From assembly GCA_017509155.1 (NCBI GenBank), contig JAFWQE010000093.1, positions 1 through 64,000 of the forward strand: a DNA stretch of 64,000 nt, written 5' to 3'. Every line of letters begins with the position of its first letter. Position 1 is the first letter of the stretch. Both the position numbers and the translations under genes were made by a program. Below are positions 8,007-16,517 of the stretch, one piece after another. The notes under the pieces were generated by a model. It was not told where the DNA came from and made no database searches. It was given only the letters and a program-made list of their open reading frames with translations. The stretch is from Prevotella sp. GTDB taxonomy: Bacteria > Bacteroidota > Bacteroidia > Bacteroidales > Bacteroidaceae.

Positions 8007-9728
8007 ATGCAGACAAAAGAAAGACAGATTATTGAGTGCGTGCCCAACTTCAGTGAGGGGCGCGACATGGGTGTTGTGAAACAAATCACCGATGCCATTG
8101 AGCATTCGGGCGGCGTTCGTCTGCTCGATGTAGACCCCGGTGAGGCCACCAACCGCACGGTGGTTACGTTTGTCGGCGAGCCGTCGGCAGTGGTTGAGGC
8201 CGCCTTTCAGGGCGTCAGGCGTGCCGCAGAACTGATAGACATGCGCCACCATAAGGGAGCCCATCCGCGCATGGGCGCCACCGACGTGCTGCCGCTGATA
8301 CCCGTTAGCGGCATCACCCTTGAGGAATGTGCCGCACTGGCGCGACAGCTGGCCGAGCGCATCGCCACGGAGCTGGCCGTGCCGTGCTACTGCTACGAGG
8401 CCGCCGCCTTCACCGAGGAGCGCCGCAACCTGGCCGTCTGCCGCGAGGGAGAATATGAGGCCCTGCAGGAAAAGCTCACCACGAAGGGCAAGGAACCCGA
8501 CTTCATGCCCACACCGGTGGAGGAACACATGGGCCACATCCTGCGCACGGGATGCACCGCCGTCGGCGCGCGCGACTTCCTCATCGCCGTGAACTACAAC
8601 CTGAACACCACGTCGACGCGCCGTGCCAACGCCATCGCCTTCGACGTAAGAGAGAAAGGCCGCCCTGTTCGCGAGGGACATCCCATCACGGGCAAGCCCA
8701 AGCGCGATGCCGACGGAAACGTCATCATGCAGCCGGGCACGCTGAAATGCACCAAGGCCATTGGCTGGTATATCGACGAATATGGCATTGCCCAGGTGTC
8801 GATGAACATGACCAACCTCAACGTAACGCCCCTTCATGTGGCCTTCGACGAGGTGTGCCGCTGCGCCCAGTTGCGGGGCATCCGCGTGACGGGCACCGAG
8901 ATAGTGGGTCTCATTCCGAAGAAGACACTCATCGACGCCGGCCGCTACTTCCTGCAGAAGCAGAACCGCTCGACGGGCATTCCCGAGGAAGACATCATCA
9001 AGATTGCCGTGAAGTCGATGGGACTGGACGACCTGAAGCCGTTCAATCCGCGCGAGAAGGTGATTGAATACATGCTGGAGGACAGCGAAGAACAGCAGAA
9101 GGCACGGCTGGTAGACCTGACGGTGAAGGCCTTTGCCGAGGAGACGTCGCGCGAGAGTCCGGCTCCCGGCGGCGGCACCATAGCGGCCTACATGGGCGCA
9201 CTGGCCGCCGCGCTGGGCACGATGGTGGCCAATCTGTCGAGCCACAAGGCAGGCTGGGACGAGCGCTGCCCCGAGTTTGCGCAGTGGGCCGACCGCGGTC
9301 AGGCACTCATGACGCAGCTGCTGCAGCTGGTGGACAGGGACACCGACGCCTTCAACCGCATCATGGCGGCCTTCGCACTGCCCAAGAAGACCGACGAGGA
9401 CAAGGCCGCACGCTCGCAGGCCATACAGGAAGCCACGCTCTATGCGGCCGAGGTGCCCCTGCAGACCATGAAGACGGCGCTGCAGACCATGGACATCTGC
9501 CGTGCCATGGCAGTGGAAGGCAACCCCGCCAGCGTCAGCGATGCCGGCGTAGGAGCACTGGCTGCCCGCGCCGCCGTGATGGGTGCAGGACTCAATGTCA
9601 AGATAAACGCCGCCCAGCTGAAGGACCGCGAGAAGGCCGAAGCGCTCATTGCCGAGGCCGAAGACCTCATGAAGAAGGCCGACAGCGAGGAGAAGGAAAT
9701 CATCAGGACGGTGGAGGAGAAGCTGTGA
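8007..9728 (+). CDS. ftcD: Bifunctional glutamate formiminotransferase / formimidoyl-THF cyclodeaminase
   Basis: 573 residues. It transfers the formimino group of N-formiminoglutamate to tetrahydrofolate and then cyclises it to 5,10-methenyl-THF with loss of ammonia, the last steps of histidine degradation. The N-terminal formiminotransferase subdomain (about 5-185) opens with IIECVPNFSEGRDMGVVKQI and contains HHKGAHPRMGATDVLPLIPV; the second subdomain follows to about 330. The cyclodeaminase domain (about 365-570) starts at ESPAPGGGTIAAYMGALAAA, the family signature. Both activities are on one polypeptide, as in animal FTCD. A good promoter lies upstream, and hutU and hutH follow in the same direction, separated only by repeat sequence. 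Confidence 0.93.
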   Translation: MQTKERQIIECVPNFSEGRDMGVVKQITDAIEHSGGVRLLDVDPGEATNRTVVTFVGEPSAVVEAAFQGVRRAAELIDMRHHKGAHPRMGATDVLPLIPVSGITLEECAALARQLAERIATELAVPCYCYEAAAFTEERRNLAVCREGEYEALQEKLTTKGKEPDFMPTPVEEHMGHILRTGCTAVGARDFLIAVNYNLNTTSTRRANAIAFDVREKGRPVREGHPITGKPKRDADGNVIMQPGTLKCTKAIGWYIDEYGIAQVSMNMTNLNVTPLHVAFDEVCRCAQLRGIRVTGTEIVGLIPKKTLIDAGRYFLQKQNRSTGIPEEDIIKIAVKSMGLDDLKPFNPREKVIEYMLEDSEEQQKARLVDLTVKAFAEETSRESPAPGGGTIAAYMGALAAALGTMVANLSSHKAGWDERCPEFAQWADRGQALMTQLLQLVDRDTDAFNRIMAAFALPKKTDEDKAARSQAIQEATLYAAEVPLQTMKTALQTMDICRAMAVEGNPASVSDAGVGALAARAAVMGAGLNVKINAAQLKDREKAEALIAEAEDLMKKADSEEKEIIRTVEEKL

Positions 9729-9730
9729 CG

Positions 9731-9780
9731 TAAGGAGTTACAGGAGTTGCAGGAGTTACAGGAGTTGCAGACGATAGGGG
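9731..9780. repeat. GGAGTT-family repeat, single arm, between ftcD and hutU
   Basis: Tandem 9-base units (GGAGTTACA/GGAGTTGCA) end in the conserved CAGACGATAG. No inverted second arm is present here. It separates ftcD from hutU, where a hutI gene might be expected. Confidence 0.85.
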
Positions 9781-9901
9781 AAAGCCTTACAAAAGGGAAT
9801 GGATGCAAAGAAGAACAACGTCTGAAACCCCTGAGGCTATTGCAAATCCTGAAATCCTAAAACATAGCAATCGCGAAACAAAGAAAACAAAAACCCAAAG
9901 A

Positions 9902-12013
9902 ATGAAAGCCATGACAACAGAACAATTCCAGCAAGAAATACGCCAGGGCATACCGGCAACGCTGCCCGAAGCGCGCCCCTACGACCCCGACATCAACCAC
10001 GCACCCAAGCGCAAGGACATACTGACGACAGAGCAGAAACGGCTGGCTCTGCGCAACGCCCTGCGCTATTTCCCGCGCGAACTCCACGCCCAGCTGGCGC
10101 CGGAATTCGCCGAAGAACTGCGAAAATACGGGCGCATCTACATGTATCGCTACAGACCGACCTACGAGATGCGGGCAAGGCCCATCGACGAATATCCGGC
10201 CCGCTCGCGCCAGGCTGCCGCCATCATGCTGATGATACAGAACAACCTCGACCCCAGGGTGGCACAACACCCGCACGAGCTCATCATCTATGGCGGCAAC
10301 GGCGCCATCTTCCAGAACTGGGCGCAGTATCGGCTGGTGATGAAATACCTGTCGGAGATGACCGACAATCAGACACTCGTGATGTACAGCGGCCATCCGC
10401 TGGGTCTGTTTCCGTCGCATCCCAACGCCCCGCGCGTGGTGGTGACCAACGGAATGGTGATTCCCAACTACTCGAAACCCGACGACTGGGAGCGCATGAA
10501 CGCCATGGGCGTGAGCCAGTATGGACAGATGACCGCCGGTTCTTATATGTATATCGGTCCGCAAGGCATTGTCCACGGCACCACCATCACCGTTCTGAAC
10601 GCCGCTCGCAAGGTGGGTGGCGACCACATGAAGCTGTTTGTAACGGCCGGACTCGGCGGAATGAGCGGCGCACAGCCCAAGGCCGGCAACATAGCCGGAG
10701 TGGTGAGCGTGACGGCAGAAATCAACCCGAAGGCGGCGCAGAAGCGCTTTGACCAGGGATGGGTGGACGAACTGCACGACTCGCTCGACGAGCTGATTCC
10801 CGCCGTGCGCAAGGCCGTGGCCGAGAAACGGGTGGTGTCGATGGCCTACGTTGGAAACGTGGTGGACCTATGGGAGCGCCTGGCCGACGAGGATGTGCAC
10901 GTAGACCTGGGCAGCGACCAGACTTCGCTCCACAATCCCTGGGCCGGCGGCTACTATCCCGTGGGACTTACGCTCGAGGAATCGAAGCAGATGATGGCCG
11001 AAGACCCTGAGCAGTTCAAGCAGAAGGTGCAGGCATCGCTGCGCCGACAAGTGGCCGCCATCAACCGGCTGGCCAGTCGCGGCATGTATTTCTTCGACTA
11101 TGGCAACGCCTTCCTGCTGGAAGCCGGCCGCGCAGGTGCCGACGTGTTTGTGAACGGAGAAAAGAAAACTGAGAACGGAGAACTGAAAACTGAGAACGGA
11201 GAGGTCACTGCCGCAAAGGAAAAGAAGGCTGACAGCAGTTCTCAGTTCTCAGTTCTCAGTTCTCAGTTAACAACCTTCCGCTATCCGAGCTACGTGCAGG
11301 ACATCATGGGCCCGATGTTCTTCGACTACGGCTTCGGCCCGTTCCGCTGGGTTTGCACGTCGGGCGACCCTGCCGATCTGGCCGTCACCGACCGTCTGGC
11401 TGCAGAGGTGCTCGAGGAAATGACGAAGACCTCGCCCGCCGACATACATGGACAGCTGGCCGACAACCTCCATTGGATACGCGAGGCAGGCCGCAATCAC
11501 CTGGTGGTAGGGTCGCAGGCCCGCATCCTCTATGCCGATTGCGAAGGTCGCACACGCATCGCCCTGGCCTTCAACGACGCCATCCGCCGCGGTGAGCTCA
11601 AGGCGCCGGTGGTGCTCGGACGCGACCATCACGACGTGAGCGGAACCGATTCGCCCTTCCGGGAGACCTCCAACATCTACGACGGTTCGCAGTTCTGCGC
11701 CGACATGGCTGTGCAGAACGTCATCGGCGACGCCTTCCGTGGTGCCACCTGGGTGAGTATTCACAACGGCGGAGGCGTTGGCTGGGGAGAGGTCATCAAC
11801 GGAGGATTCGGCATGGTGATTGACGGCTCCGACGACAGCGACCGCCACATACGCGAGATGCTTTTCTGGGACGTGAACAACGGAATTGCACGCCGGTCGT
11901 GGGCAAGAAACCGCGGTTCGATGGACGCCATCAAGCGACAGATGGAGAAGACTCCCGGATTGAAGGTGACATTGCCCAACCTCGTGGACGACGAAATACT
12001 GGACAACCTGTAG
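9902..12013 (+). CDS. hutU: Urocanate hydratase with a repeat-encoded internal insertion
   Basis: 703 residues from ATG 9902 (ATG 9911 also possible; the open frame upstream is unlike urocanase). It hydrates urocanate to imidazolonepropionate using bound NAD+. Family hallmarks include IIYGGNGAIFQNWAQYRLVM, MYSGHPLGLFPSHPNAPRVV, the glycine-rich VTAGLGGMSGAQPKAG, FRYPSYVQDIMGPMFFDYGF and a C-terminal HHDVSGTDSPFRETSNIYDG region, as in the long form of the enzyme. Residues about 418-457 (NGEKKTENGELKTENGE and then SSSQFSVLSSQL) are encoded by a CTGAGAA/TTCTCAG repeat and interrupt the expected passage from AGADV to FRYPSY, lengthening the protein by about 35-40 residues without a frameshift. 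Whether the enzyme tolerates this is unknown. Confidence 0.93.
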   Translation: MKAMTTEQFQQEIRQGIPATLPEARPYDPDINHAPKRKDILTTEQKRLALRNALRYFPRELHAQLAPEFAEELRKYGRIYMYRYRPTYEMRARPIDEYPARSRQAAAIMLMIQNNLDPRVAQHPHELIIYGGNGAIFQNWAQYRLVMKYLSEMTDNQTLVMYSGHPLGLFPSHPNAPRVVVTNGMVIPNYSKPDDWERMNAMGVSQYGQMTAGSYMYIGPQGIVHGTTITVLNAARKVGGDHMKLFVTAGLGGMSGAQPKAGNIAGVVSVTAEINPKAAQKRFDQGWVDELHDSLDELIPAVRKAVAEKRVVSMAYVGNVVDLWERLADEDVHVDLGSDQTSLHNPWAGGYYPVGLTLEESKQMMAEDPEQFKQKVQASLRRQVAAINRLASRGMYFFDYGNAFLLEAGRAGADVFVNGEKKTENGELKTENGEVTAAKEKKADSSSQFSVLSSQLTTFRYPSYVQDIMGPMFFDYGFGPFRWVCTSGDPADLAVTDRLAAEVLEEMTKTSPADIHGQLADNLHWIREAGRNHLVVGSQARILYADCEGRTRIALAFNDAIRRGELKAPVVLGRDHHDVSGTDSPFRETSNIYDGSQFCADMAVQNVIGDAFRGATWVSIHNGGGVGWGEVINGGFGMVIDGSDDSDRHIREMLFWDVNNGIARRSWARNRGSMDAIKRQMEKTPGLKVTLPNLVDDEILDNL
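11160..11269. repeat. CTGAGAA-family inverted repeat inside hutU
   Basis: The left arm holds ACTGAGAACGGAGAACTGAA-type units (from about 11167). The right arm is four tandem TTCTCAG units (about 11239-11268). The reading frame stays open through both. The same family forms the element at 13612-13726. Confidence 0.9.
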
Positions 12014-12093
12014 AGAACTGAGAAAACGAAACCGCAACGGAAGCCGTGGAGGCGACCGCAACCATGGCTTCCGCAAACCAAACAAGCACGCAA

Positions 12094-13584
12094 ATGATAC
12101 ACAAGATAAGTGCGGGTCATCTGACCCAGGACAAGATAGAGGAAATCATCCGCAACAACTACCAGCTGGAACTGAGCGACGAGACGCGCCAGCGCATCGT
12201 CCACTGCCGCGAATACCTCGACAACAAGGTGGCCAACTCCGAGGTTCCCATCTACGGTGTGACGACGGGCTTCGGCTCGCTCTGCAAGTTCAGCATCGGC
12301 GAAGACCAGCTGGCGCAGCTGCAGATAAACCTGATGATGAGCCATGCCTGTGGAACGGGCGACCGCGTTCCCAACGACATCGTGAAAATCATGACGCTTC
12401 TGAAGATTCAGTCGCTCAGCTACGGATTCTCGGGCTGCAAGCTCGACACCGTGGAACGGCTCATCGACTTCTTCAACAACGACATCTATCCCGTGGTCTA
12501 CATGCAGGGTTCGGTGGGTGCCTCGGGCGACTTGGTGCCGCTGGCCCACCTCTGTCTGCCGCTCGTCGGACTGGGCGAGGTGGAGTATCGCGGCGAACGG
12601 ATGAGCGGAGCAGACATCAACCGGCGCATGGGATGGACGCCCATCCGCCTCGGTTCCAAGGAAGGACTGGCACTGCTCAACGGCACGCAGAACATGAGTT
12701 CGTTTGCCGTGTGGTCGCTCATCCACGCCAAGCGGCTGGCAAACCAGGCCGATGTCATCGCGGCATTGTCGCTTGAGGCCTACGACGGCAGGCGCGAGCC
12801 GTTCAACATCGCCGTGCACATGGTGCGCCCCCACCAAGGCCAGATAGCCACGGCGGCACACATGAACGAGCTGCTCAAGGGAAGCGAGCTGATACAACAG
12901 CCAAAGGTGAACGTGCAGGACCCCTATTCCTTCCGCTGCATTCCGCAGGTGCACGGCGCCGTGAAGGACACTTTGAGCTATGTGAAGAGCATCGTCGACA
13001 TTGAAATCAACGCCACGACCGACAACCCGACGGTGTGTCCCGACGACGACCTCATCATCTCGGCCGGCAATTTCCACGGCGAACCCATCGCCATGCCGAT
13101 GGATTTCCTGTGCATCGCCATGTGCGAACTGAGCAACATCTCCGAGCGCCGCACCTACAAACTGGTGAGCGGCACGCGCGGACTGCCCTCGTTCCTGGTG
13201 GCAAGACCGGGACTGAACAGCGGCTTTATGATACCGCAGTACACGGCAGCCAGCATTGTGAGCCAGAGCAAGACGCTCTGCATGCCCAGCTCGGCCGACA
13301 GTATTCCCACGTCGCAAGGTCAGGAAGACCACGTGAGTATGGGAGCCAACGCGGGCACGAAGCTCTATCGCGTCATCAAGAACACCGAGCGCGTGCTGGC
13401 CATCGAGCTGTTCAACGCGGCTCAGGCACTGGAGTTCAGACGCCCGCTGCGCTCATCGGAGAAGCTGGAACGGCTGCACGAGGAATACCGCAAGGTGGTG
13501 CCGTTCATCGAGGACGACGAGGTGATGTACCCGCACATAGAACAAAGCGTGCGCTTCCTGAGAGAACACGAGGATGTGTTCTGA
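12094..13584 (+). CDS. hutH: Histidine ammonia-lyase
   Basis: 496 residues from ATG 12094; the frame extends 16 residues further upstream, but MIHKISAGHL fits the normal start and family length. It deaminates L-histidine to urocanate, entry to the pathway completed by HutU and FtcD. The Ala-Ser-Gly triad that forms the MIO electrophile is at residues 143-145 in GSVGASGDLVPLAHL. The catalytic-tyrosine region YGVTTGFGSL begins at residue 54. Later signatures include TDNPTVCPDDDLIISAGNFH and the SSADSIPTSQGQEDHVSMGA segment typical of this enzyme. It follows hutU by 80 bases and is probably cotranscribed. The 3' end borders another CTGAGAA-type repeat. Confidence 0.95.
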   Translation: MIHKISAGHLTQDKIEEIIRNNYQLELSDETRQRIVHCREYLDNKVANSEVPIYGVTTGFGSLCKFSIGEDQLAQLQINLMMSHACGTGDRVPNDIVKIMTLLKIQSLSYGFSGCKLDTVERLIDFFNNDIYPVVYMQGSVGASGDLVPLAHLCLPLVGLGEVEYRGERMSGADINRRMGWTPIRLGSKEGLALLNGTQNMSSFAVWSLIHAKRLANQADVIAALSLEAYDGRREPFNIAVHMVRPHQGQIATAAHMNELLKGSELIQQPKVNVQDPYSFRCIPQVHGAVKDTLSYVKSIVDIEINATTDNPTVCPDDDLIISAGNFHGEPIAMPMDFLCIAMCELSNISERRTYKLVSGTRGLPSFLVARPGLNSGFMIPQYTAASIVSQSKTLCMPSSADSIPTSQGQEDHVSMGANAGTKLYRVIKNTERVLAIELFNAAQALEFRRPLRSSEKLERLHEEYRKVVPFIEDDEVMYPHIEQSVRFLREHEDVF

Positions 13585-13611
13585 AGGAAGCCCCCAAGTC
13601 CCGAGGGGGAT

Positions 13612-13726
13612 GTCGAAATGAGAGCTGAGAACTGAAAACTGAGAGGTATGATTACTATTTTTTTCTACGTAGCCTTAGGCTGCAAGTAATCACACCTCTC
13701 AGTTTTCAGTTCTCAGTTCTCAGTTT
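13612..13726. repeat. CTGAGAACTGA inverted repeat between hutH and a secreted-protein gene
   Basis: Arm AGAGCTGAGAACTGAAAACT (from 13621) is mirrored by ACACCTCTCAGTTTTCAGTT and two further TTCTCAG units ending near 13725. A spacer with TACGTAGCCTTAGGCTGC lies between and itself folds. It can form a long stem between two converging genes and may act as a terminator. Its right edge supplies the last codons of the minus-strand gene at 13706-14875. Confidence 0.85.
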
Positions 13727-14875
13727 AATCGTCTTCTTGCCTTGTCTGACGAAGATGCCGCGAGTGGGACGGCTGACCGCCTGTCCCTGCAGGTTGAACC
13801 ACGGCTCCGATGTCCTGTCCTCGCCGGAAATCGCCGTCACGGACGTGGGCACAGCATCGCCTCGGAAGATGAAACCATAGAAGTCTTTCGGGTCATTGCC
13901 GGCGGGCATCTGCAGATAGGGCGTCCCCTCGGGGATGTCATCGGTGGCAGCAACCCGGTAGAAGCCCACGCCGCTGCCGGCCTTGTTGGTCACCACATAT
14001 TTCGGCGTTCTGGCGCCGGTGATGCCCTCTCCGTGCAGAAGGAGGTTGTCCTGTAGCGGTCCGACCGCCGACCTGGCCTCGCAGATGGTGTGGTTGCCCG
14101 GGCTGGCCTTGAGAATGACGCCCGTCTCAGCTGGCACCTTTGTCACCGGCACCATGCTGGCACCTCTCGCCGAGAAGGCCGTCACCTTGTAGGCGGTGAG
14201 CCCCTGGGTCTGGCTGAAATCGGTGGCGTAGGTGGTGACGTAGGCCATATAGCCCGACGCTCCGATGGAGACGGTGCGGGGCTTCTTGCGGCAGAGCACG
14301 CCCACATAGTACGACGCGCTGGTCGAATACTTGGTGGCGGTGAAGCCGTCGACGGAGATCTTCATGATGTACTTCGAAGTCTCTTCGCTCTTGATATACA
14401 GGGTGGGGGAGTTGTTGCTCTTGCCGATGCTCCACTGAAAAGCTGTCTTGGTGGCGTCGGGACTGCCCTTGATGAGCAGGCTCTTGTCCTTTGTGGTGTA
14501 CAAAGCCTTGTCTTCGTCGAGGAAGCGGAGCATGAAAACGTTCTCCTTTCCCGCCACGCTCACGAGCCTGAACTCCTGCGGATGGCCGGAGCTGCTGGAA
14601 TTGCGCACCACGCGGAAGGACATGTTGTCGTAGTCGAAGTTCGTATCCGGCAGCACCTCGCGCTTTATGTAGCCCTCCTTGGCTGCCGCCTCGCTGCCCA
14701 CCAGGTCTTGGGAGCGGTAGCCCAGAATGACGTAGGTGTCGTCCTCGTTGAGGGCGGAGAGGTCGCTGAGAATCTCATATTCGTCCACCATATACTCATC
14801 GGCCCGCCCCCAGGACGTGAAACCGATGAGGAAAAACACCAGTAAGAGGTTTCTTAGGAGAGTCGTTTTCTTCAT
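13706..14875 (-). CDS. Secreted protein with T9SS-like tail, C-terminus extended by a repeat
   Basis: 389 residues with signal peptide MKKTTLLRNLLLVFFLIGFTSWGRA. The body is beta-rich, with no enzyme motif recognised. The region VSIGASGYMAYVTTYATDFS followed by a PAETGVILKASPGNH segment resembles the end-modules common in Prevotella secreted proteins. The tail, WFNLQGQAVSRPTRGIFVRQ then GKKTIK, is the shared sorting tail, but five extra residues (LRTEN) follow. They are encoded by the CTGAGAA repeat, which supplies the stop codon. Related tails here mostly end at or within a residue or two of the lysine, so the natural stop was probably lost. Function unknown; expression is probably independent of cysK, which lies upstream on the same strand. 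Confidence 0.7.
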   Translation of the reverse strand: MKKTTLLRNLLLVFFLIGFTSWGRADEYMVDEYEILSDLSALNEDDTYVILGYRSQDLVGSEAAAKEGYIKREVLPDTNFDYDNMSFRVVRNSSSSGHPQEFRLVSVAGKENVFMLRFLDEDKALYTTKDKSLLIKGSPDATKTAFQWSIGKSNNSPTLYIKSEETSKYIMKISVDGFTATKYSTSASYYVGVLCRKKPRTVSIGASGYMAYVTTYATDFSQTQGLTAYKVTAFSARGASMVPVTKVPAETGVILKASPGNHTICEARSAVGPLQDNLLLHGEGITGARTPKYVVTNKAGSGVGFYRVAATDDIPEGTPYLQMPAGNDPKDFYGFIFRGDAVPTSVTAISGEDRTSEPWFNLQGQAVSRPTRGIFVRQGKKTIKLRTEN

Positions 14876-14977
14876 CTTTGATAATGTGGTAAAGCGATTG
14901 TTTTTCTAAGGTTTGAAAGGAAAAAAGCCCTGCTTCCTTCCCTTTGTAAGGTATGTGGCAGCGTCACTGCAATGCCC

Positions 14978-15919
14978 TCAAAGCGGATATTCGTCGAAGG
15001 CGTAGAGCACGGTCGACAGATATCGCTCGCCAGTGTCGGGCAGCAGAGCCACCACATTCTTGCTGTCGTTCTCCGGGCGCGCTGCAATCTGCGCGGCGGC
15101 ATAGGCGGCAGCACCGCTCGATATGCCCACCAGCAGGCCCTCTTGCTGCGCAAGCTGACGGCTGGTAAGGATGGCCTGGTCGTTGGCCACGCGGAAGACC
15201 TCGTCGATAAGTCCGCCGTCATAGGTCTTCGGAACAAAGCCTGCGCCGATGCCCTGTATCATGTGGGGCCCGCTCTTTCCGCCGCTCAGCACCGCACTGG
15301 CGTCGGGCTCCACGGCCACGATGCGTATGTTGGGGTTCTTTTCCTTCAGGGCCTTGGCCACGCCGCTGACGGTTCCGCCCGTTCCCACTCCGGCCACGAA
15401 GACGTCAATCTCTCCGTTTGTCTGCTCCCAAAGCTCCTGTCCCGTCGTCTCGTAGTGGCGGCGCGGGTTGGCCGGATTCTCAAACTGCTGCAGGATGACC
15501 GCTCCCTCGATGCTGTCGCGCAGCTCTTCGGCCGCCCTGATGGCGCCGGTCATGCCTTCCTTTCCTGGCGTCAGCCGCACCTCAGCACCGTAGGCTTTCA
15601 CCAGGTTGCGGCGCTCAATGCTCATGGTTTCCGGCATGGTCAGGATGAGGTGATAGCCCTTCACGGCGCTCACCAGTGCCAGTCCCACGCCGGTGTTGCC
15701 ACTTGTGGGCTCAATGATAGTGGCGCCAGGCTTGAGCAGGCCCTGCGCCTCGGCGTCCTCAATCATGGCAAGGGCGATGCGGTCTTTTACGCTGCCGCCC
15801 GGGTTGAAAAACTCCACTTTGGCAATAATTGGCGTCATCAGGCCCATTGCCTTCGAGAACTTGTTCAGCTGGAGCAGCGGCGTCTGGCCTATCAGCTCCG
15901 TCAGTTTCTTTGCTATCAT
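14978..15919 (-). CDS. cysK: Cysteine synthase A (O-acetylserine sulfhydrylase)
   Basis: 313 residues from ATG 15919; a ten-residue upstream extension in frame is rejected because MIAKKLTELIGQTPLLQLNK is the usual start. The PLP enzyme makes L-cysteine from O-acetylserine and sulfide. The PLP lysine is K45 in GGSVKDRIAL. The substrate-binding loop EPTSGNTGVGLALV and the phosphate-binding GVGTGGTVSGVAK are intact, and GISSGAAAYAA near the end is typical. Length fits the family. It has its own promoter at 15947-15978. Cysteine synthase B is less likely because the fold pattern and length fit CysK better, but the two cannot be separated with certainty by eye. Confidence 0.93.
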   Translation of the reverse strand: MIAKKLTELIGQTPLLQLNKFSKAMGLMTPIIAKVEFFNPGGSVKDRIALAMIEDAEAQGLLKPGATIIEPTSGNTGVGLALVSAVKGYHLILTMPETMSIERRNLVKAYGAEVRLTPGKEGMTGAIRAAEELRDSIEGAVILQQFENPANPRRHYETTGQELWEQTNGEIDVFVAGVGTGGTVSGVAKALKEKNPNIRIVAVEPDASAVLSGGKSGPHMIQGIGAGFVPKTYDGGLIDEVFRVANDQAILTSRQLAQQEGLLVGISSGAAAYAAAQIAARPENDSKNVVALLPDTGERYLSTVLYAFDEYPL

Positions 15920-15946
15920 GGCTGTCGTGCGTTTACATTGTCGGTG

Positions 15947-15978
15947 CAAAGGTACGAATAAGTGAGCGAAATGCCAAA
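15947..15978 (-). promoter_or_regulatory. cysK promoter
   Basis: On the minus strand TTTG (15978-15975), a 20-base spacer and TACCTTTG (15954-15947) form a complete Bacteroidota promoter 27 bases upstream of the cysK ATG. Confidence 0.8.
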
Positions 15979-16173
15979 TCTATTTGAGCATTTCCGAGCG
16001 AGAGAACCTCAGGATTCCGCCTTTCCGGGAATTGAATTCTTCATGAAACAAACGTGTGTTTGCGCGCATATTCATGTAATGCCGCAGGTGAAAGACAAAG
16101 ACCGGAACCCTGTAAATTGCCGTTCTTCGCCTGTCATTTCGTCAGTTTCTCGGAGCAAAACCGCCAGTTTCAA

Positions 16174-16266
16174 GGAACAAATCCATTGATTTCGTTCGAC
16201 GATTCCATTGATTTCGTTCAACAAATCCATTGAAATTGTTCAACGATTCCATTGGTTTTGTTTCGT
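16174..16266. repeat. 22-base triple-repeat element, copy B
   Basis: Three 22-base units start at 16184, 16206 and 16228 (CATTGATTTCGTTCRAC type), followed by CATTGGTTTTGTTTC. GGAACAAATC precedes the array and GTTTTGTTTC ends it, as in copy A reversed. CCGCCAG on the left and CTGCCG on the right complete the symmetric outer flank. Confidence 0.9.
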
Positions 16267-16365
16267 CATTCTGCCGCTTTTCCTTCTCCCGTCCACCGTT
16301 TTCGCCGTTTTATTTTGGCATTCTCGCCCGCCGTAACTATTGTGCGGACGGGGCAAGCGCGAAAA

Positions 16366-16410
16366 CATCTATCGTCTAAACTCCCAAACTCCTATACTCC
16401 CAAACTCCAA
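16366..16410. repeat. GGAGTTT-family repeat arm (reverse orientation)
   Basis: Reads CTATCGTCTAAACTCCCAAA and then further AACTCC units. CTATCGTCT is the reverse of the AGACGATAG core found at the inner end of other arms. A weaker partner lies at 17079-17112 (CAGACTCCTTACTCCCAGAC). Confidence 0.75.
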
Positions 16411-16517
16411 AAATTTTAGATCAACCGAAACTTCAATTATGGCAATAATACAGCAGATGGCATCGTATAAGCCGGCGTAGATACCCGTGAATCGTTTACC
16501 AGTTTTTTGGCGTAGCC

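Noticed and set aside
7812..9245. Long antisense frame opposite ftcD
   Set aside because: Composition artefact of GC-rich codons; ftcD motifs are clear on the plus strand.
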